Shown piece after piece: positions 54,186-63,686 of a stretch of 64,000 nt of DNA. The stretch's first letter is position 1. The number at the start of each line of letters is the position of its first letter. The stretch covers positions 1 to 64,000 of the forward strand of contig DETD01000031.1 of the NCBI GenBank assembly GCA_002362105.1, in the 5' to 3' direction. Under the pieces are notes generated by a model. The model did no database searches and was not told the origin of the DNA. It saw nothing but the letters and a program-made list of their open reading frames with translations. The translations under genes were made by a program, and so were the position numbers. Origin of the DNA: Bacteroidales bacterium UBA3297 (lineage in GTDB: Bacteria; Bacteroidota; Bacteroidia; Bacteroidales; Paludibacteraceae).

Positions 54186-55913
54186 TTATTCAATCTTGCC
54201 AAGCCATTCGGTAACCTGGTCAACCGAAGGGTTTTCCAGACCGACCTTGTACTTCTTATTCACGCCACAGATGTCTTGGTGGAATTTCTGTGGTTTAACC
54301 TCCTTCATATCAGCCACCAAATTGTAGCCAGCTTTCTGCACCAAAGGAATCCAATCGGCAGGAATGCCCAAAGCCAGGAATTTAGCGTCGGCATCCTTCG
54401 GAGTCTTCTTCTCAGGCTTCATCTGAGGGAAGAGCAGCACCTCTTGAATAGTGGTCTGTCCGGTCATAAGCATCACCAAACGGTCGATACCGATACCGAT
54501 ACCCGAAGTAGGAGGCATACCGTATTGTAGAGCACGGAGGAAGTCTTGGTCAATAATCATAGCCTCGTCGTCGCCCTTGTCGGCCAAACGCATCTGTTCC
54601 TTAAAGCGTTCTTCCTGGTCGATAGGGTCGTTCAGCTCAGAATAAGCGTTAGCCAATTCCTTACCATTCACCATCAGTTCAAAACGCTCGGTCAGGCCTG
54701 GTTTAGAACGGTGCATCTTGGTCAGCGGGCTCATTTCAACCGGATAGTCGGTAATGAAAGTAGGTTGAATGAAAGTGCCCTCACAGAATTCGCCAAAGAT
54801 TTCATCAATAAGTTTACCCTTACCCATTGTGTCGTCGATTTCCATCTTGAGTGCCTTGCAGACCTCACGGATTTCCTCTTCAGACTTGCCGTCCAAGTCG
54901 TAGCCGGTCTTTTCCTTAATCGCCTCAAGAATAGGCAGACGGCGGAAAGGCGCCTTGAAACTGATCACATTATCGCCCATTTTCGATTCAGCGCAACCGT
55001 TGACAGCGATACAGATCTTTTCGAGCAACTTTTCGGTAAACGACATCATCCAGTTATAGTCCTTATACTGGACATAGAGTTCCATACAGGTAAATTCAGG
55101 GTTGTGGGTACGGTCCATACCCTCGTTACGGAAATTCTTGCCAATTTCGTAAACGCCCTCAAAACCGCCCACAATTAGGCGTTTGAGGTAGAGCTCGGTC
55201 GCGATACGCATATACATATCCTGATCGAGAGCGTTGAAATGGGTAATGAACGGACGGGCAGAAGCGCCACCCGCAATAGACTGCAAGGTAGGAGTTTCCA
55301 CCTCGGTATATCCAGCCTCGTCGAGCGTGTTACGAAGGGTGCGGATGATGGTCGCACGCTTCTCGAAAGTAGACTTAATGCCATCGTTGACCACCAAGTC
55401 GACATAACGCTGACGGTAGCGGAGTTCAGGGTCGTCGAACTTATCGTAAGCGACACCATCTTTATACTTAACAATAGGAAGCGGTTTGAGCGACTTGCTG
55501 AGGACTGTCAGTTCAGAAACGTGGACAGAGATTTCGCCCATCTGCGTACGGAAGACATAGCCCTTAACACCAATGAAGTCGCCGATATCGAGCAAACGTT
55601 TGAAAACGGTGTTGTACATATCCTTGTTCTCGCCAGGGCAGAGGTCGTCACGGCTGATATAAACCTGGATACGTCCTTTACTATCTTGGATTTCTGCGAA
55701 AGAAGCCTTACCCATCACACGGCGAGTCATCAAACGGCCTGCGATAGAAACTTCTTGCTGGGGAGCATCGTCCTTAAAGTTGTTTTTCAAATCGGTAGAA
55801 TAGCCGGTAACAACGTATTCGGCAGCCGGGTATGGTTCAATACCCATAGCACGGAGTTCCTTCAAGCTCTCGCGACGAAGGATTTCCTGTTCGCTCAAAT
55901 CTAACAAACTCAT
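54186..55913 (-). CDS. lysS: Lysyl-tRNA synthetase (class II)
   Basis: LysS charges tRNA-Lys with lysine. From the ATG at 55913 (MSLLDLSEQEILRRESL) it has 575 residues. The N-terminal OB fold carries VSIAGRLMTRRVMGKASFAEI; the class II motifs appear as RQRYVDLV, PTLQSIAGGASARPF, IGKNFRNEGMDRTHNPEFTCMELY and GIGIGIDRLVML. The C-terminus is about 70 residues longer than the E. coli enzyme, ending in a helical extension. It heads the lysS-gpsA-pgi unit. Confidence 0.96.
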   Translation of the reverse strand: MSLLDLSEQEILRRESLKELRAMGIEPYPAAEYVVTGYSTDLKNNFKDDAPQQEVSIAGRLMTRRVMGKASFAEIQDSKGRIQVYISRDDLCPGENKDMYNTVFKRLLDIGDFIGVKGYVFRTQMGEISVHVSELTVLSKSLKPLPIVKYKDGVAYDKFDDPELRYRQRYVDLVVNDGIKSTFEKRATIIRTLRNTLDEAGYTEVETPTLQSIAGGASARPFITHFNALDQDMYMRIATELYLKRLIVGGFEGVYEIGKNFRNEGMDRTHNPEFTCMELYVQYKDYNWMMSFTEKLLEKICIAVNGCAESKMGDNVISFKAPFRRLPILEAIKEKTGYDLDGKSEEEIREVCKALKMEIDDTMGKGKLIDEIFGEFCEGTFIQPTFITDYPVEMSPLTKMHRSKPGLTERFELMVNGKELANAYSELNDPIDQEERFKEQMRLADKGDDEAMIIDQDFLRALQYGMPPTSGIGIGIDRLVMLMTGQTTIQEVLLFPQMKPEKKTPKDADAKFLALGIPADWIPLVQKAGYNLVADMKEVKPQKFHQDICGVNKKYKVGLENPSVDQVTEWLGKIE

Positions 55914-55944
55914 TATATATCTAATGTATATTATTTCTAAGGTA

Positions 55945-55952
55945 CAAAAGTA
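55945..55952 (-). promoter_or_regulatory. -7 element of the lysS operon
   Basis: The minus strand reads TACTTTTG, a full match about 35 bp upstream of lysS. Confidence 0.5.
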
Positions 55953-56011
55953 CAAAATATCTGCCGAAATTCATCAAAGAATATGAAAACATAGCCAAAA
56001 GGGGCTACGTT

Positions 56012-56659
56012 TTATTTGTCTTGCTTGTTTTTGAGGTCGGCAAATTCCGGTTTGTTAACAATACGCGAAAGAGTTTCTGGTGTCATACGCATATAGAGCG
56101 CCAGCAAACGGAGCGGCACCCGCGACAGCAGTCCCGGATATATCATAGCAATACGTCTGACACGAATTTCCAGGTCGGGCGTACTCATCATAAGCGAGAA
56201 GTTAATTTCACGCATAGACGTAATATGTCCGAGCAGTTTGAACATACAGACCGCAAAACTGTGGTGTTTCTCAATCAGGTAGTACAAATCGTCGTAATTC
56301 AAGAAACTGACCACCGAAGGCTCCACCGCGTCGACGAGTTCAACACACGGCGACTGCGTATGGAACGCACGTCCGTTATGTGCAAAAGCGGGTCCCATAA
56401 GAATCCAGTTTATATACTCCTTATCGCCCCGCATTTCAGAAGACTTCAACGTTCCATCTTCAATAAAAAAAACGCAGTTGGCGATTTGGCCAGGCTTCAA
56501 TATAACCGTTTTTTGAGGCAGATAGACCCTAGTGAGCCGCAACATAATATCGTCGGCGCAATCAAAAACAGGGTGAAAGTGAGACAGAAACCCAATAACA
56601 CCGCTGAAATCAGCCTGTGCTGTTTTCCGCTTTCCCGAAGTTTTTTTATTTCCTGTCAT
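56012..56659 (-). CDS. Crp/Fnr-family transcription regulator
   Basis: The 215-residue protein has a cNMP-binding-like beta barrel at about 30-140 (VILKPGQIANCVFFIEDGTLKSS) and a C-terminal winged helix-turn-helix (RVPLRLLALYMRMTPETLSRI). No cysteine cluster for an iron-sulfur centre is seen, so it is not a classic Fnr. The effector is unknown. It starts 12 bp after the sirtuin gene and is probably co-transcribed with it. Confidence 0.85.
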   Translation of the reverse strand: MTGNKKTSGKRKTAQADFSGVIGFLSHFHPVFDCADDIMLRLTRVYLPQKTVILKPGQIANCVFFIEDGTLKSSEMRGDKEYINWILMGPAFAHNGRAFHTQSPCVELVDAVEPSVVSFLNYDDLYYLIEKHHSFAVCMFKLLGHITSMREINFSLMMSTPDLEIRVRRIAMIYPGLLSRVPLRLLALYMRMTPETLSRIVNKPEFADLKNKQDK

Positions 56660-56671
56660 AGCACTAGTAGC

Positions 56672-57391
56672 TTAATCTTTTAAAATGTAGTTTCGTTTAA
56701 AAATATCAATCAAATCACTCATTCCCTCAGAAGCACCTTTTTGAATAACAGTAATAGCATGCTTGTAAGGCGACTTAACAGGTTTAGGGTCTATAAGGAA
56801 AACCGGCACATCGGCGCCCACGTACCCCAGCAGTCCAGCAGCAGGGTAAACAGCGAGCGAAGTTCCAATCACCAGAAAGATGTCCGCCTCTCTGGTCCAT
56901 TCAGCCGCCAGCTCAATATTAGGCACCCCCTCACCGAACCATACGATGTACGGGCGTTTCTGCGAGCCATCGTCCGCCATATCGCCCAACCGCAAATCGG
57001 TGTCAAACGGCCAATCGTGCGGCCAATCGGGGTACTTAACCGAAGCATACTTCGTCAACTCGCCGTGCAGGTGCAGCACTTTTTTAGATCCAGCCGCCTC
57101 ATGCAGGTTATCGACATTCTGGGTAATGACCCTGACATCGAAGAATTCTTCCAATTCAACAAGGCCTATATGTCCGTAATTAGGCTTCAGTGTCTGCAAC
57201 GAGCGGTGCAAGCTGTTATAGAAGTCGAGGACCAGTTGCGGGTTTCGCGAAAAGCCTTCAGGCGTAGCCACGTCCTCTACCCTATAGTTATTCCACAAGC
57301 CATCGGCATCGCGGAACGTACTCATACCACTTTCTGCACTGATACCAGCGCCTGTAAGCACAACAAGTTTCTTTTTCAATGCGTTTTTCAT
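56672..57391 (-). CDS. Sirtuin, NAD-dependent protein deacylase
   Basis: The enzyme removes acyl groups from lysines using NAD. From the ATG at 57391 (MKNALKKKLVVLTGAGIS) it has 239 residues. The NAD motifs are clear: GAGISAESGMSTFRDADGLW, ITQNVDNLHEAAGS and the catalytic HLHGE. The four-cysteine zinc site after the catalytic histidine is absent (KYASVKYPDWPHDWPFD stands there), as in several Bacteroidota members. It shares an operon with the Crp/Fnr regulator. Confidence 0.93.
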   Translation of the reverse strand: MKNALKKKLVVLTGAGISAESGMSTFRDADGLWNNYRVEDVATPEGFSRNPQLVLDFYNSLHRSLQTLKPNYGHIGLVELEEFFDVRVITQNVDNLHEAAGSKKVLHLHGELTKYASVKYPDWPHDWPFDTDLRLGDMADDGSQKRPYIVWFGEGVPNIELAAEWTREADIFLVIGTSLAVYPAAGLLGYVGADVPVFLIDPKPVKSPYKHAITVIQKGASEGMSDLIDIFKRNYILKD

Positions 57392-57429
57392 AAAGGAAAA
57401 GCCACAATCCTCCCACCTGAAGGTTTGTG

Positions 57430-57438
57430 GCAAATGTA
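57430..57438 (-). promoter_or_regulatory. -7 element of the sirtuin-regulator operon
   Basis: The minus strand reads TACATTTGC, a full match about 40 bp upstream. Confidence 0.5.
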
Positions 57439-57483
57439 TTAGACTACTGTAGTAATTTGAATATCAAGAAGAAGAGAAAAAGA

Positions 57484-57801
57484 TTAAAGGAGACCGTTAA
57501 TCTTTTCTACGAGCATATTTTTAGGCATAGCGCCAACGGTTTTGTCGACGACCTCGCCATTCTTGATATAAAGAATGGTAGGCAGGTTACGGATTCCGAA
57601 AACAGAACACAGGTCCTCGTTTTCATCGGCATTCACCTTTCCAACAGTAACCCCCTTACCTTCATAATCTTTAGCAATAGCAGCAATGGTAGGACCAAGA
57701 GCCAAACACGGACCGCACCAGCTAGCCCAAAAATCAAGCACCAAGAGGTTGTCGGTAGCGGCTACCTCTTTATAGTTGCTATCAGTTACTTCTATTTCCA
57801 T
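57484..57801 (-). CDS. trxA: Thioredoxin
   Basis: The 105-residue cytoplasmic protein is a classical thioredoxin: VLDFWASWCGPCLALGP active site with WCGPC, VNADENEDLCSVFGIRNLPTILYIKNGE with the cis-proline, and no signal peptide. It reduces disulfides in cytoplasmic proteins. It lies between dnaE and the sirtuin operon and has its own -7 element. Confidence 0.95.
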   Translation of the reverse strand: MEIEVTDSNYKEVAATDNLLVLDFWASWCGPCLALGPTIAAIAKDYEGKGVTVGKVNADENEDLCSVFGIRNLPTILYIKNGEVVDKTVGAMPKNMLVEKINGLL

Positions 57802-57828
57802 GGTTGTATACTTATTTAATTGTTAAAA

Positions 57829-57836
57829 CAAAAATA
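57829..57836 (-). promoter_or_regulatory. -7 element of trxA
   Basis: The minus strand reads TATTTTTG, a full match about 28 bp upstream. Confidence 0.5.
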
Positions 57837-57914
57837 GGATAATAATCGGAGCAGACAAAATTTAAGTCCAAAATCTTGCATATAAACCACTTCTTGCTAC
57901 TTTTCGGACACAAT

Positions 57915-60900
57915 TCAATTCAAATAGAACATTAATAGTCCGTCATCGGACATTTGTTGCAACCGTTCAATCATCGGGTAAGAAGCGTTCACTTTGCACT
58001 TGCGCGCGAACAGCGGCACCGTTTTGCCCGTGCTTTGTTCGTGCACATGCAAATAAAGCAACACCTCGCCCTGGTTTTCCTGTAGCAGCGGCAAAAATTC
58101 GGAAACGAACATATCGTCAATCTTGTCTTCACTGATGGTGATGGTCATCTTCTTCACCAACTGTTCTTTGACAGAAGACAATAACTGAACAGTTCCAATC
58201 TTAAATTCCAGCGCATCGGTCGGCTTGCTCCACTGGAAGCGCGACTTGAACTGACCCTCGATGTATACAGCCACGTTCTTGTGGAACCTGTTAGCCAGAT
58301 TCATATAGTCTTCGCCAAAGAGGGCGAACTCGTGACTACCCTCATAGTCTTCGACCGTAACAATCGCGTACGGATTGTTTTTCTTCGTCATGCCCTCACG
58401 CACATTCGTAACCAAACCGCCGCAAGAAATCTGTTTGTTATAAAGTTTAGCTTTCTGTTCTTCCGGAGGGAGGTCGAAATCGGTCATATGGGTATTGACC
58501 ACATACTTCAAGGCCACGGCATAGTCGTCGAGCGGATGTGCGGAGAGGTAGATACCCACCAAGTCTTTCTCCTTGTTCAGCCTTTCGAGCGTAGGCCAAG
58601 GCTCAACGCCCTTAGGGAACGGCGGTTGCGGAATCTTCACGCCCGAATCGTCGGCCAAATCGGCAAAAAGGTTACCCATAAGGTCCGTATTCTTCTCACT
58701 CTGTACCTTGCTGCCATAGCGCGACAGCTCTTCGGCAAAAGTACCCTTAGGTCCCTGTGCGAACATAAACTCGCGCTTAAATCCCTCGAACGAGTCGAAA
58801 GCGCCACTCAAAGCCAAACTTTCGAGTGCCTTACGGTTAAGCGAAGAAGAAGGCACACGCTCTACAAGGTCGTAAATATCTTTGAACTTGCCGTTTTGCT
58901 CGCGTTCCTTAATAATGGCATCGACCGCACTTTCACCCAGACCTTTCACACCAGCCATACCAAAACGAATAGCGCCGCTCTGGTTTACCGAGAAGTTGAG
59001 CTCACTTTCGTTCACATCGGGTCCCAACACAGCCACCTTCATGCGCTTGCACTCCTCCATAAACTTCGTCACCTTGGTAATATCGCTCTTATTACTGGTC
59101 AGGTTGGCCGCCATAAGTTCAGCCGGATAATGCGCTTTGAGGTAAGCCGTCTGGTATGCCACCCACGAGTAGCAGGTAGCGTGCGACTTGTTGAACGCAT
59201 ATTTAGCGAATTCTTCCCAGTCGCTCCATATCTTGTTCAGAATCTTCTCGTCGTGACCGTTCTTAGTACCACCGGCAATAAACTTGCCCTTCAGCTGTTC
59301 CAGAATGGCCATCTGCTTCTTACCCATGGCCTTACGGAGCTTGTCGGACTCACCACGGGTAAAGTTGGCCAACTGGCGGCTGAGCAGCATGACCTGCTCT
59401 TGGTACACCGTAACGCCATAGGTATCCTTCAAGTACTTCTCCATACAAGGAATATCGTAGGTGATAGGTTCCTTTCCCAACTTACGGTTAATGAAAGTAG
59501 GAATGTACTGCATAGGACCCGGACGGTAAAGGGCGTTCATGGCAATAATGTCTTCGAACACGGTAGGCTGCAGTTCGCGCAAGTATTTCTGCATACCGGG
59601 CGACTCGAACTGGAACGTGCCGATGGTATCGCCACGGCTATAGAGTTCGTAAGTGAGTTTATCGTCAATAGGTATATGGTCGATGTCGACCTCGATGCCC
59701 TTAGAGTGTTTGATGTTGGCAATTGCCTCCTTCAAGATAGAAAGCGTCGACAAGCCGAGGAAGTCCATCTTAATCAGGCCCACCGACTCAATCACGTGTC
59801 CGTCGTACTGCGTCACTTGCACATCCTCGCCCGTATCTTTATCTTTAATTGTACACAACGGGGCGAATTTCTTCAGATCGTCGGCACCGATAATGAAACC
59901 GCAGGCATGTATACCAATCTGCCGGTTGGTGTTTTCCAACTGGCTGGCATAGGTGAGCGAGCGTCGAACAACCGGGTCGCCGTTATCATGGGCATCGGCC
60001 AGTTCGGGTATGTATTTAAAACAGTTCTTCAGGTTGACCTTCGGCACCTTACCGGTTTTCGGGTCAGCCAAACTTTCGTCGAACTTATCGGGAACAAAAG
60101 AACAGATACGGTTCACCTCTGGAAGCGGCACCTGTTCTACACGGCAGACATCCTTGATACTCGACTTGGTCGCCATAGTACCATAGGTAATAATGTGCGC
60201 CACCGTTTCCGCACCATATTTTTTAGTCACCCACTGCAACACCTTACCACGGCCGGCATCGTCGAAGTCGACGTCGATATCGGGCAAAGAGATACGGTCG
60301 GGATTCAAGAAACGCTCGAACAGCAAATCGTACTTGATAGGGTCGATGTCGGTAATACGCAGGCAGTAAGCGACTGCCGAACCCGCCGCCGAACCACGGC
60401 CCGGCCCTACCGAGACACCCAGTTCTTCACGGGCGGCACGGATATAGTCGCGCACGATAAGGAAGTAGCCAGGGAAACCCATGGTCTTCATGATGTAGAG
60501 TTCGAAATTGATACGGTCCTTCACCTCTTCAGTCAAGACCTCGCCATAGCGCCAGTGGGCACCCTCCCAAGCCAATTTGGCAAGATAATCGCCCTCGAGC
60601 TTGATACGGTACAGTTTTTCGTAGCCACCCAAACGCTTGATTTTCTTCTCACCATCTTCGCGACTGAGCACCACATTACCGTTCTCGTCTTCCGTAAACT
60701 CGTCGTAGAGCTGTTCCTGCGTATATTTTTGCCGGTAAAGTTCTTCCGTGCCAAACTCTTCAGGGATATCGAACTTCGGCATGATAGGTCCCGACTCAAT
60801 CGAATAGCTCTCGACCTTAGCCGCCACCTCCATCGTATTGGCCAGCGCCTCGGGAATATCGGCAAAGATAGCCGCCATTTCGTCGGGCGTCTTCAACCAT

Positions 60901-61805
60901 TCCTGCTTCGTGTAGTGCAGACGCTTAGGGTCGTTAAAATCGGCACCCGTAGAGAGGCAGACCAAACGGTCGTGCGCCTCACCGTGCTCCTCCTCTACAA
61001 AGTGCACGTCGTTGGTGCAGACAATCTTCACACCCGTCTCCTTCGAGAGGCGGATGATGTCGGGAATATAGCTTTCCTCCACCTCATAGACATGGGTGTC
61101 GGCATTCACCTTGTCGGTTTTGTGTCGTTGGATTTCAAGGTAGTAATCTTCACCAAAAATCGATTGGAACCACTTCACCGTTTCGAGAGCGCCCTCGTAG
61201 TCTTTCGACAACAGTTTCTGCGGCACCTCGCCGGCAATACAGGCCGAGCAGACAATCAGCCCCTCGTGGTACTGTTCCAGCAACTCGTGGTCGATACGGG
61301 GTTTGCCGTAAAAGCCGTCGACATAGGCAATAGTTGCCAATTTGCAGAGGTTTTGGTACCCCACCTTGTTTTTGGCCAGCACAATCAAGTGCCAACCGTT
61401 CTTGTCGACCGTGTATTCCTTTCCTTCGAAATTTACAGCCTTGAGTGCAGAATCGTGCAGTTTGTGGGAGCGGCGTGCGCAATAGGCCTCGGTACCGATA
61501 ATCGGGGTAAAGAACGGGGTTGCCTTCTCCACATCGAGTTTAGCCTGCGCCTCCTTCTTTTCCTCGTCCGACGCCGCATCGTTAGCAAGAATACCCTCCA
61601 GTTCCTTAATTTTATCCTTCTTCTTGCCGTTCACCTTGTTGGCATAGTCGGTAAACTCCTTAATGCCGAACATATTGCCGTGGTCGGTCAGGGCCATAGC
61701 ATACATACCGTTCTTAAGGCACTTGTCGACAAGGTCGGTCACCTTCGACATACCGTCGAGAATAGAATAATGCGAGTGGACGTGCAGATGGGTAAATTCT
61801 GTCAT
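57915..61805 (-). CDS. dnaE: DNA polymerase III subunit alpha
   Basis: DnaE is the replicative polymerase. The 1,296-residue protein begins with a PHP domain (THLHVHSHYSILDGMSK, ALTDHGNMFG). The polymerase core shows VSVGPGRGSAAGSAVAYCL, the metal-binding LPDIDVDFDDAGRG, and IGTFQFESPGMQ. Helix-hairpin-helix (MAGVKGLGESAVDAI) and an OB fold (VTNVREGMTKKNNPYAIVTVEDYEG) follow near the C-terminus. Lengthwise it exceeds the E. coli protein by about 130 residues, including a charged insertion near residue 60. A -7 element lies about 28 bp upstream. Confidence 0.97.
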   Translation of the reverse strand: MTEFTHLHVHSHYSILDGMSKVTDLVDKCLKNGMYAMALTDHGNMFGIKEFTDYANKVNGKKKDKIKELEGILANDAASDEEKKEAQAKLDVEKATPFFTPIIGTEAYCARRSHKLHDSALKAVNFEGKEYTVDKNGWHLIVLAKNKVGYQNLCKLATIAYVDGFYGKPRIDHELLEQYHEGLIVCSACIAGEVPQKLLSKDYEGALETVKWFQSIFGEDYYLEIQRHKTDKVNADTHVYEVEESYIPDIIRLSKETGVKIVCTNDVHFVEEEHGEAHDRLVCLSTGADFNDPKRLHYTKQEWLKTPDEMAAIFADIPEALANTMEVAAKVESYSIESGPIMPKFDIPEEFGTEELYRQKYTQEQLYDEFTEDENGNVVLSREDGEKKIKRLGGYEKLYRIKLEGDYLAKLAWEGAHWRYGEVLTEEVKDRINFELYIMKTMGFPGYFLIVRDYIRAAREELGVSVGPGRGSAAGSAVAYCLRITDIDPIKYDLLFERFLNPDRISLPDIDVDFDDAGRGKVLQWVTKKYGAETVAHIITYGTMATKSSIKDVCRVEQVPLPEVNRICSFVPDKFDESLADPKTGKVPKVNLKNCFKYIPELADAHDNGDPVVRRSLTYASQLENTNRQIGIHACGFIIGADDLKKFAPLCTIKDKDTGEDVQVTQYDGHVIESVGLIKMDFLGLSTLSILKEAIANIKHSKGIEVDIDHIPIDDKLTYELYSRGDTIGTFQFESPGMQKYLRELQPTVFEDIIAMNALYRPGPMQYIPTFINRKLGKEPITYDIPCMEKYLKDTYGVTVYQEQVMLLSRQLANFTRGESDKLRKAMGKKQMAILEQLKGKFIAGGTKNGHDEKILNKIWSDWEEFAKYAFNKSHATCYSWVAYQTAYLKAHYPAELMAANLTSNKSDITKVTKFMEECKRMKVAVLGPDVNESELNFSVNQSGAIRFGMAGVKGLGESAVDAIIKEREQNGKFKDIYDLVERVPSSSLNRKALESLALSGAFDSFEGFKREFMFAQGPKGTFAEELSRYGSKVQSEKNTDLMGNLFADLADDSGVKIPQPPFPKGVEPWPTLERLNKEKDLVGIYLSAHPLDDYAVALKYVVNTHMTDFDLPPEEQKAKLYNKQISCGGLVTNVREGMTKKNNPYAIVTVEDYEGSHEFALFGEDYMNLANRFHKNVAVYIEGQFKSRFQWSKPTDALEFKIGTVQLLSSVKEQLVKKMTITISEDKIDDMFVSEFLPLLQENQGEVLLYLHVHEQSTGKTVPLFARKCKVNASYPMIERLQQMSDDGLLMFYLN

Positions 61806-61832
61806 AATAAGCGGGGTATTTTACAACGGAAA

Positions 61833-61840
61833 CAAAGTTA
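61833..61840 (-). promoter_or_regulatory. -7 element of dnaE
   Basis: The minus strand reads TAACTTTG, a full match. Confidence 0.5.
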
Positions 61841-61939
61841 CAGATTTTATTCACCACTAAAAAAGGCATTTCACAAGAAGATATTCACAAAAAAGGATTA
61901 TATTTATAAACTCAAAAACGCACGAAAAGCACAACACCT

Positions 61940-62872
61940 ATGAGACAAGCAGACTGGAACGATGAAGACTGGATAGACACTATGCACCGAGCCATAGCCA
62001 GCAACGACGAAGATATGAGGCACCGCCTACGCGTGTCAGTATGGGAAGCTACCCTCGAATTTGTACAAAAAGGGAGCTACCTGGCCAACCGCAAAGAGGT
62101 TAAGCTGAACTTGACGGAAGACCCCGCCAAGGAAACCGTGTTTTACGACAAGGAGATACACATCCCCAGCAGCGCCCCCCGCTTCGACAGCACCACTGTG
62201 CGCGTAACGGTCGACGACTCGCTGAACGCCGCCCACAAACTGGTAGGCGAAGGTAAAGAGCCCTGCGTGCTGAACATGGCCAACCGCCAGCTACCGGGTG
62301 GAGGCGTGCACAACGGAGCAGGCGCCCAAGAAGAGAACATTTTCCGCCGTAGCGACTACTACCGCTCGCTCTTCATCTACAAGCCAAATTTGGCCGAGAA
62401 GTACGGACTAACCCCCGACCCCAAGCATCACTACCCGCTTGACCGCGACTTTGGCGGCATCTACGCCGACGGGGTCACCGTGTTCAGAAGCGACGAGAAG
62501 AACGGCTACGCCCTTCTGGGGCAGCCCTTCAAGGTTGCCCTTGTTGCCGTGGCAGCCATCTACCAACCCGAAGTGGTAGACGACCGCATCAGTCCCGAAC
62601 TTGTGCTACCAACCCTTAACAAGATACGCACCATCTTCCGCATAGCCTATATGAACGGGCACCACCACTTAGTGCTTTCGGCATTCGGCTGCGGTGCATT
62701 CGAGAATCCGCCACGCCACATGGCCGAGCTGTTCAAGTGCGTATTGCAGGAAGATGAATTCCGCAACCGTTTTTCAGAAATCGTCTTCGCTATTTTGAAG
62801 CGCGACGAGTCTGACGGTAAGGGCAACTACGAATGTTTCAAAGAGGTGTTCGGAGAGACCTGCACACTTTAA
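61940..62872 (+). CDS. Bacterial-type poly(ADP-ribose) glycohydrolase (TIGR02452/DUF2263 family)
   Basis: The 310-residue cytoplasmic protein has the PARG signature GGG-X7-QEE: GGG at residues 120-122 (LPGGGVHNGAGA) and QEE at 130-132, followed by FRRSDYY. The C-terminal half carries VALVAVAAIYQPEV and the macrodomain-like LSAFGCGAFENPPRHMAELFKCVL strand and helix. Such enzymes hydrolyse ADP-ribose chains or related ADP-ribosyl links. It is divergent from dnaE with 134 bp between starts. A sirtuin lies about 4.5 kb away. Confidence 0.88.
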   Translation: MRQADWNDEDWIDTMHRAIASNDEDMRHRLRVSVWEATLEFVQKGSYLANRKEVKLNLTEDPAKETVFYDKEIHIPSSAPRFDSTTVRVTVDDSLNAAHKLVGEGKEPCVLNMANRQLPGGGVHNGAGAQEENIFRRSDYYRSLFIYKPNLAEKYGLTPDPKHHYPLDRDFGGIYADGVTVFRSDEKNGYALLGQPFKVALVAVAAIYQPEVVDDRISPELVLPTLNKIRTIFRIAYMNGHHHLVLSAFGCGAFENPPRHMAELFKCVLQEDEFRNRFSEIVFAILKRDESDGKGNYECFKEVFGETCTL

Positions 62873-62960
62873 GGCACAATATTTGTATCAGACAACACAA
62901 AGGAAACCGGGCTCCCGTCAAAAAAAGACGGGCTGCAACCAGCAATTGCTAGAAAACCCT

Positions 62961-62969
62961 TAAATTTGC
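62961..62969 (+). promoter_or_regulatory. -7 element of the lolA operon
   Basis: TAAATTTGC is a full match about 51 bp before the ATG at 63020. Confidence 0.55.
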
Positions 62970-63019
62970 AAACAAAAACCATAAAAGGGGCACGCCCCTG
63001 AAGAAAACGAAAACAGCAC

Positions 63020-63667
63020 ATGAAAAAAATCTTTATGCTTCTGTTCGCCATCGGCATAAGCGCCTCTACTTGGGCGCAACAGCCCCTACCAGCCAACGAA
63101 GCCGCACAACTGGAATCTGCTATTGAGGAACAGGCTGGGAAAATAACCACCATAACAAGCCAGTTCAAACAAGTGAAGCACGTATCTGGCATGAGTAAGG
63201 ATCTGGTATCGATAGGCGATATGATGTATAAGAAAGAAAACAAAGTCATACTGAACTACACCACCCCCATCAAATACCAGATGGTGATGAACGGCACCAA
63301 AGTGAAAATGGTGAACGGCGGCAAGGCCAAAGTTTACGACACCAACGCCGCAGGAGCCAGCACCAACGAGATGCAGAGGATGATAAGCTCGTGTATGACC
63401 GGCAATATGAAAGCCCTGAAAAAGGACTACAAAATCAGCTATTTCGACAAAGGACAGAACTATTTGGTAAAAATAGTGCCAAACGGTACAAAAAAACTCT
63501 TCAAAGAGATTGAAATGGAGATGCAGAAGAGCGACAAGATGCTACTCCGCCTACGTCTGACTGAAAATGCGAAAGCCAGCAAAAATGGCGAAGACTACAC
63601 CGAGTACCACTTCAGCAAGACCCAGAAAAACGCGAACTTGGAAGACCGTCTGTTCGTTATAGAGTAA
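63020..63667 (+). CDS. lolA: LolA-like outer-membrane lipoprotein carrier
   Basis: The 215-residue periplasmic protein has a signal peptide ending STWAQQ. It has the LolA pattern of an unclosed beta barrel: ITTITSQFKQVKHVSGMSKDLVSIGDMMYKKENKVILNYTTPIKYQMVMNG, then SYFDKGQNYLVKIVPN and MLLRLRLTEN. LolA shuttles lipoproteins from the inner to the outer membrane. The next gene is a lipoprotein 19 bp downstream, so the pair forms one unit. Confidence 0.85.
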   Translation: MKKIFMLLFAIGISASTWAQQPLPANEAAQLESAIEEQAGKITTITSQFKQVKHVSGMSKDLVSIGDMMYKKENKVILNYTTPIKYQMVMNGTKVKMVNGGKAKVYDTNAAGASTNEMQRMISSCMTGNMKALKKDYKISYFDKGQNYLVKIVPNGTKKLFKEIEMEMQKSDKMLLRLRLTENAKASKNGEDYTEYHFSKTQKNANLEDRLFVIE

Positions 63668-63686
63668 CAACGCATAAAACGCAGCC

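Noticed and set aside
58281..61943. A 1,220-codon open frame antisense to dnaE
   Set aside because: It mirrors the codon pattern of dnaE, has no domains, and its translation is rich in Arg, His and Leu in the way antisense frames are. Similar long mirrors lie opposite pgi, prfA and lysS.
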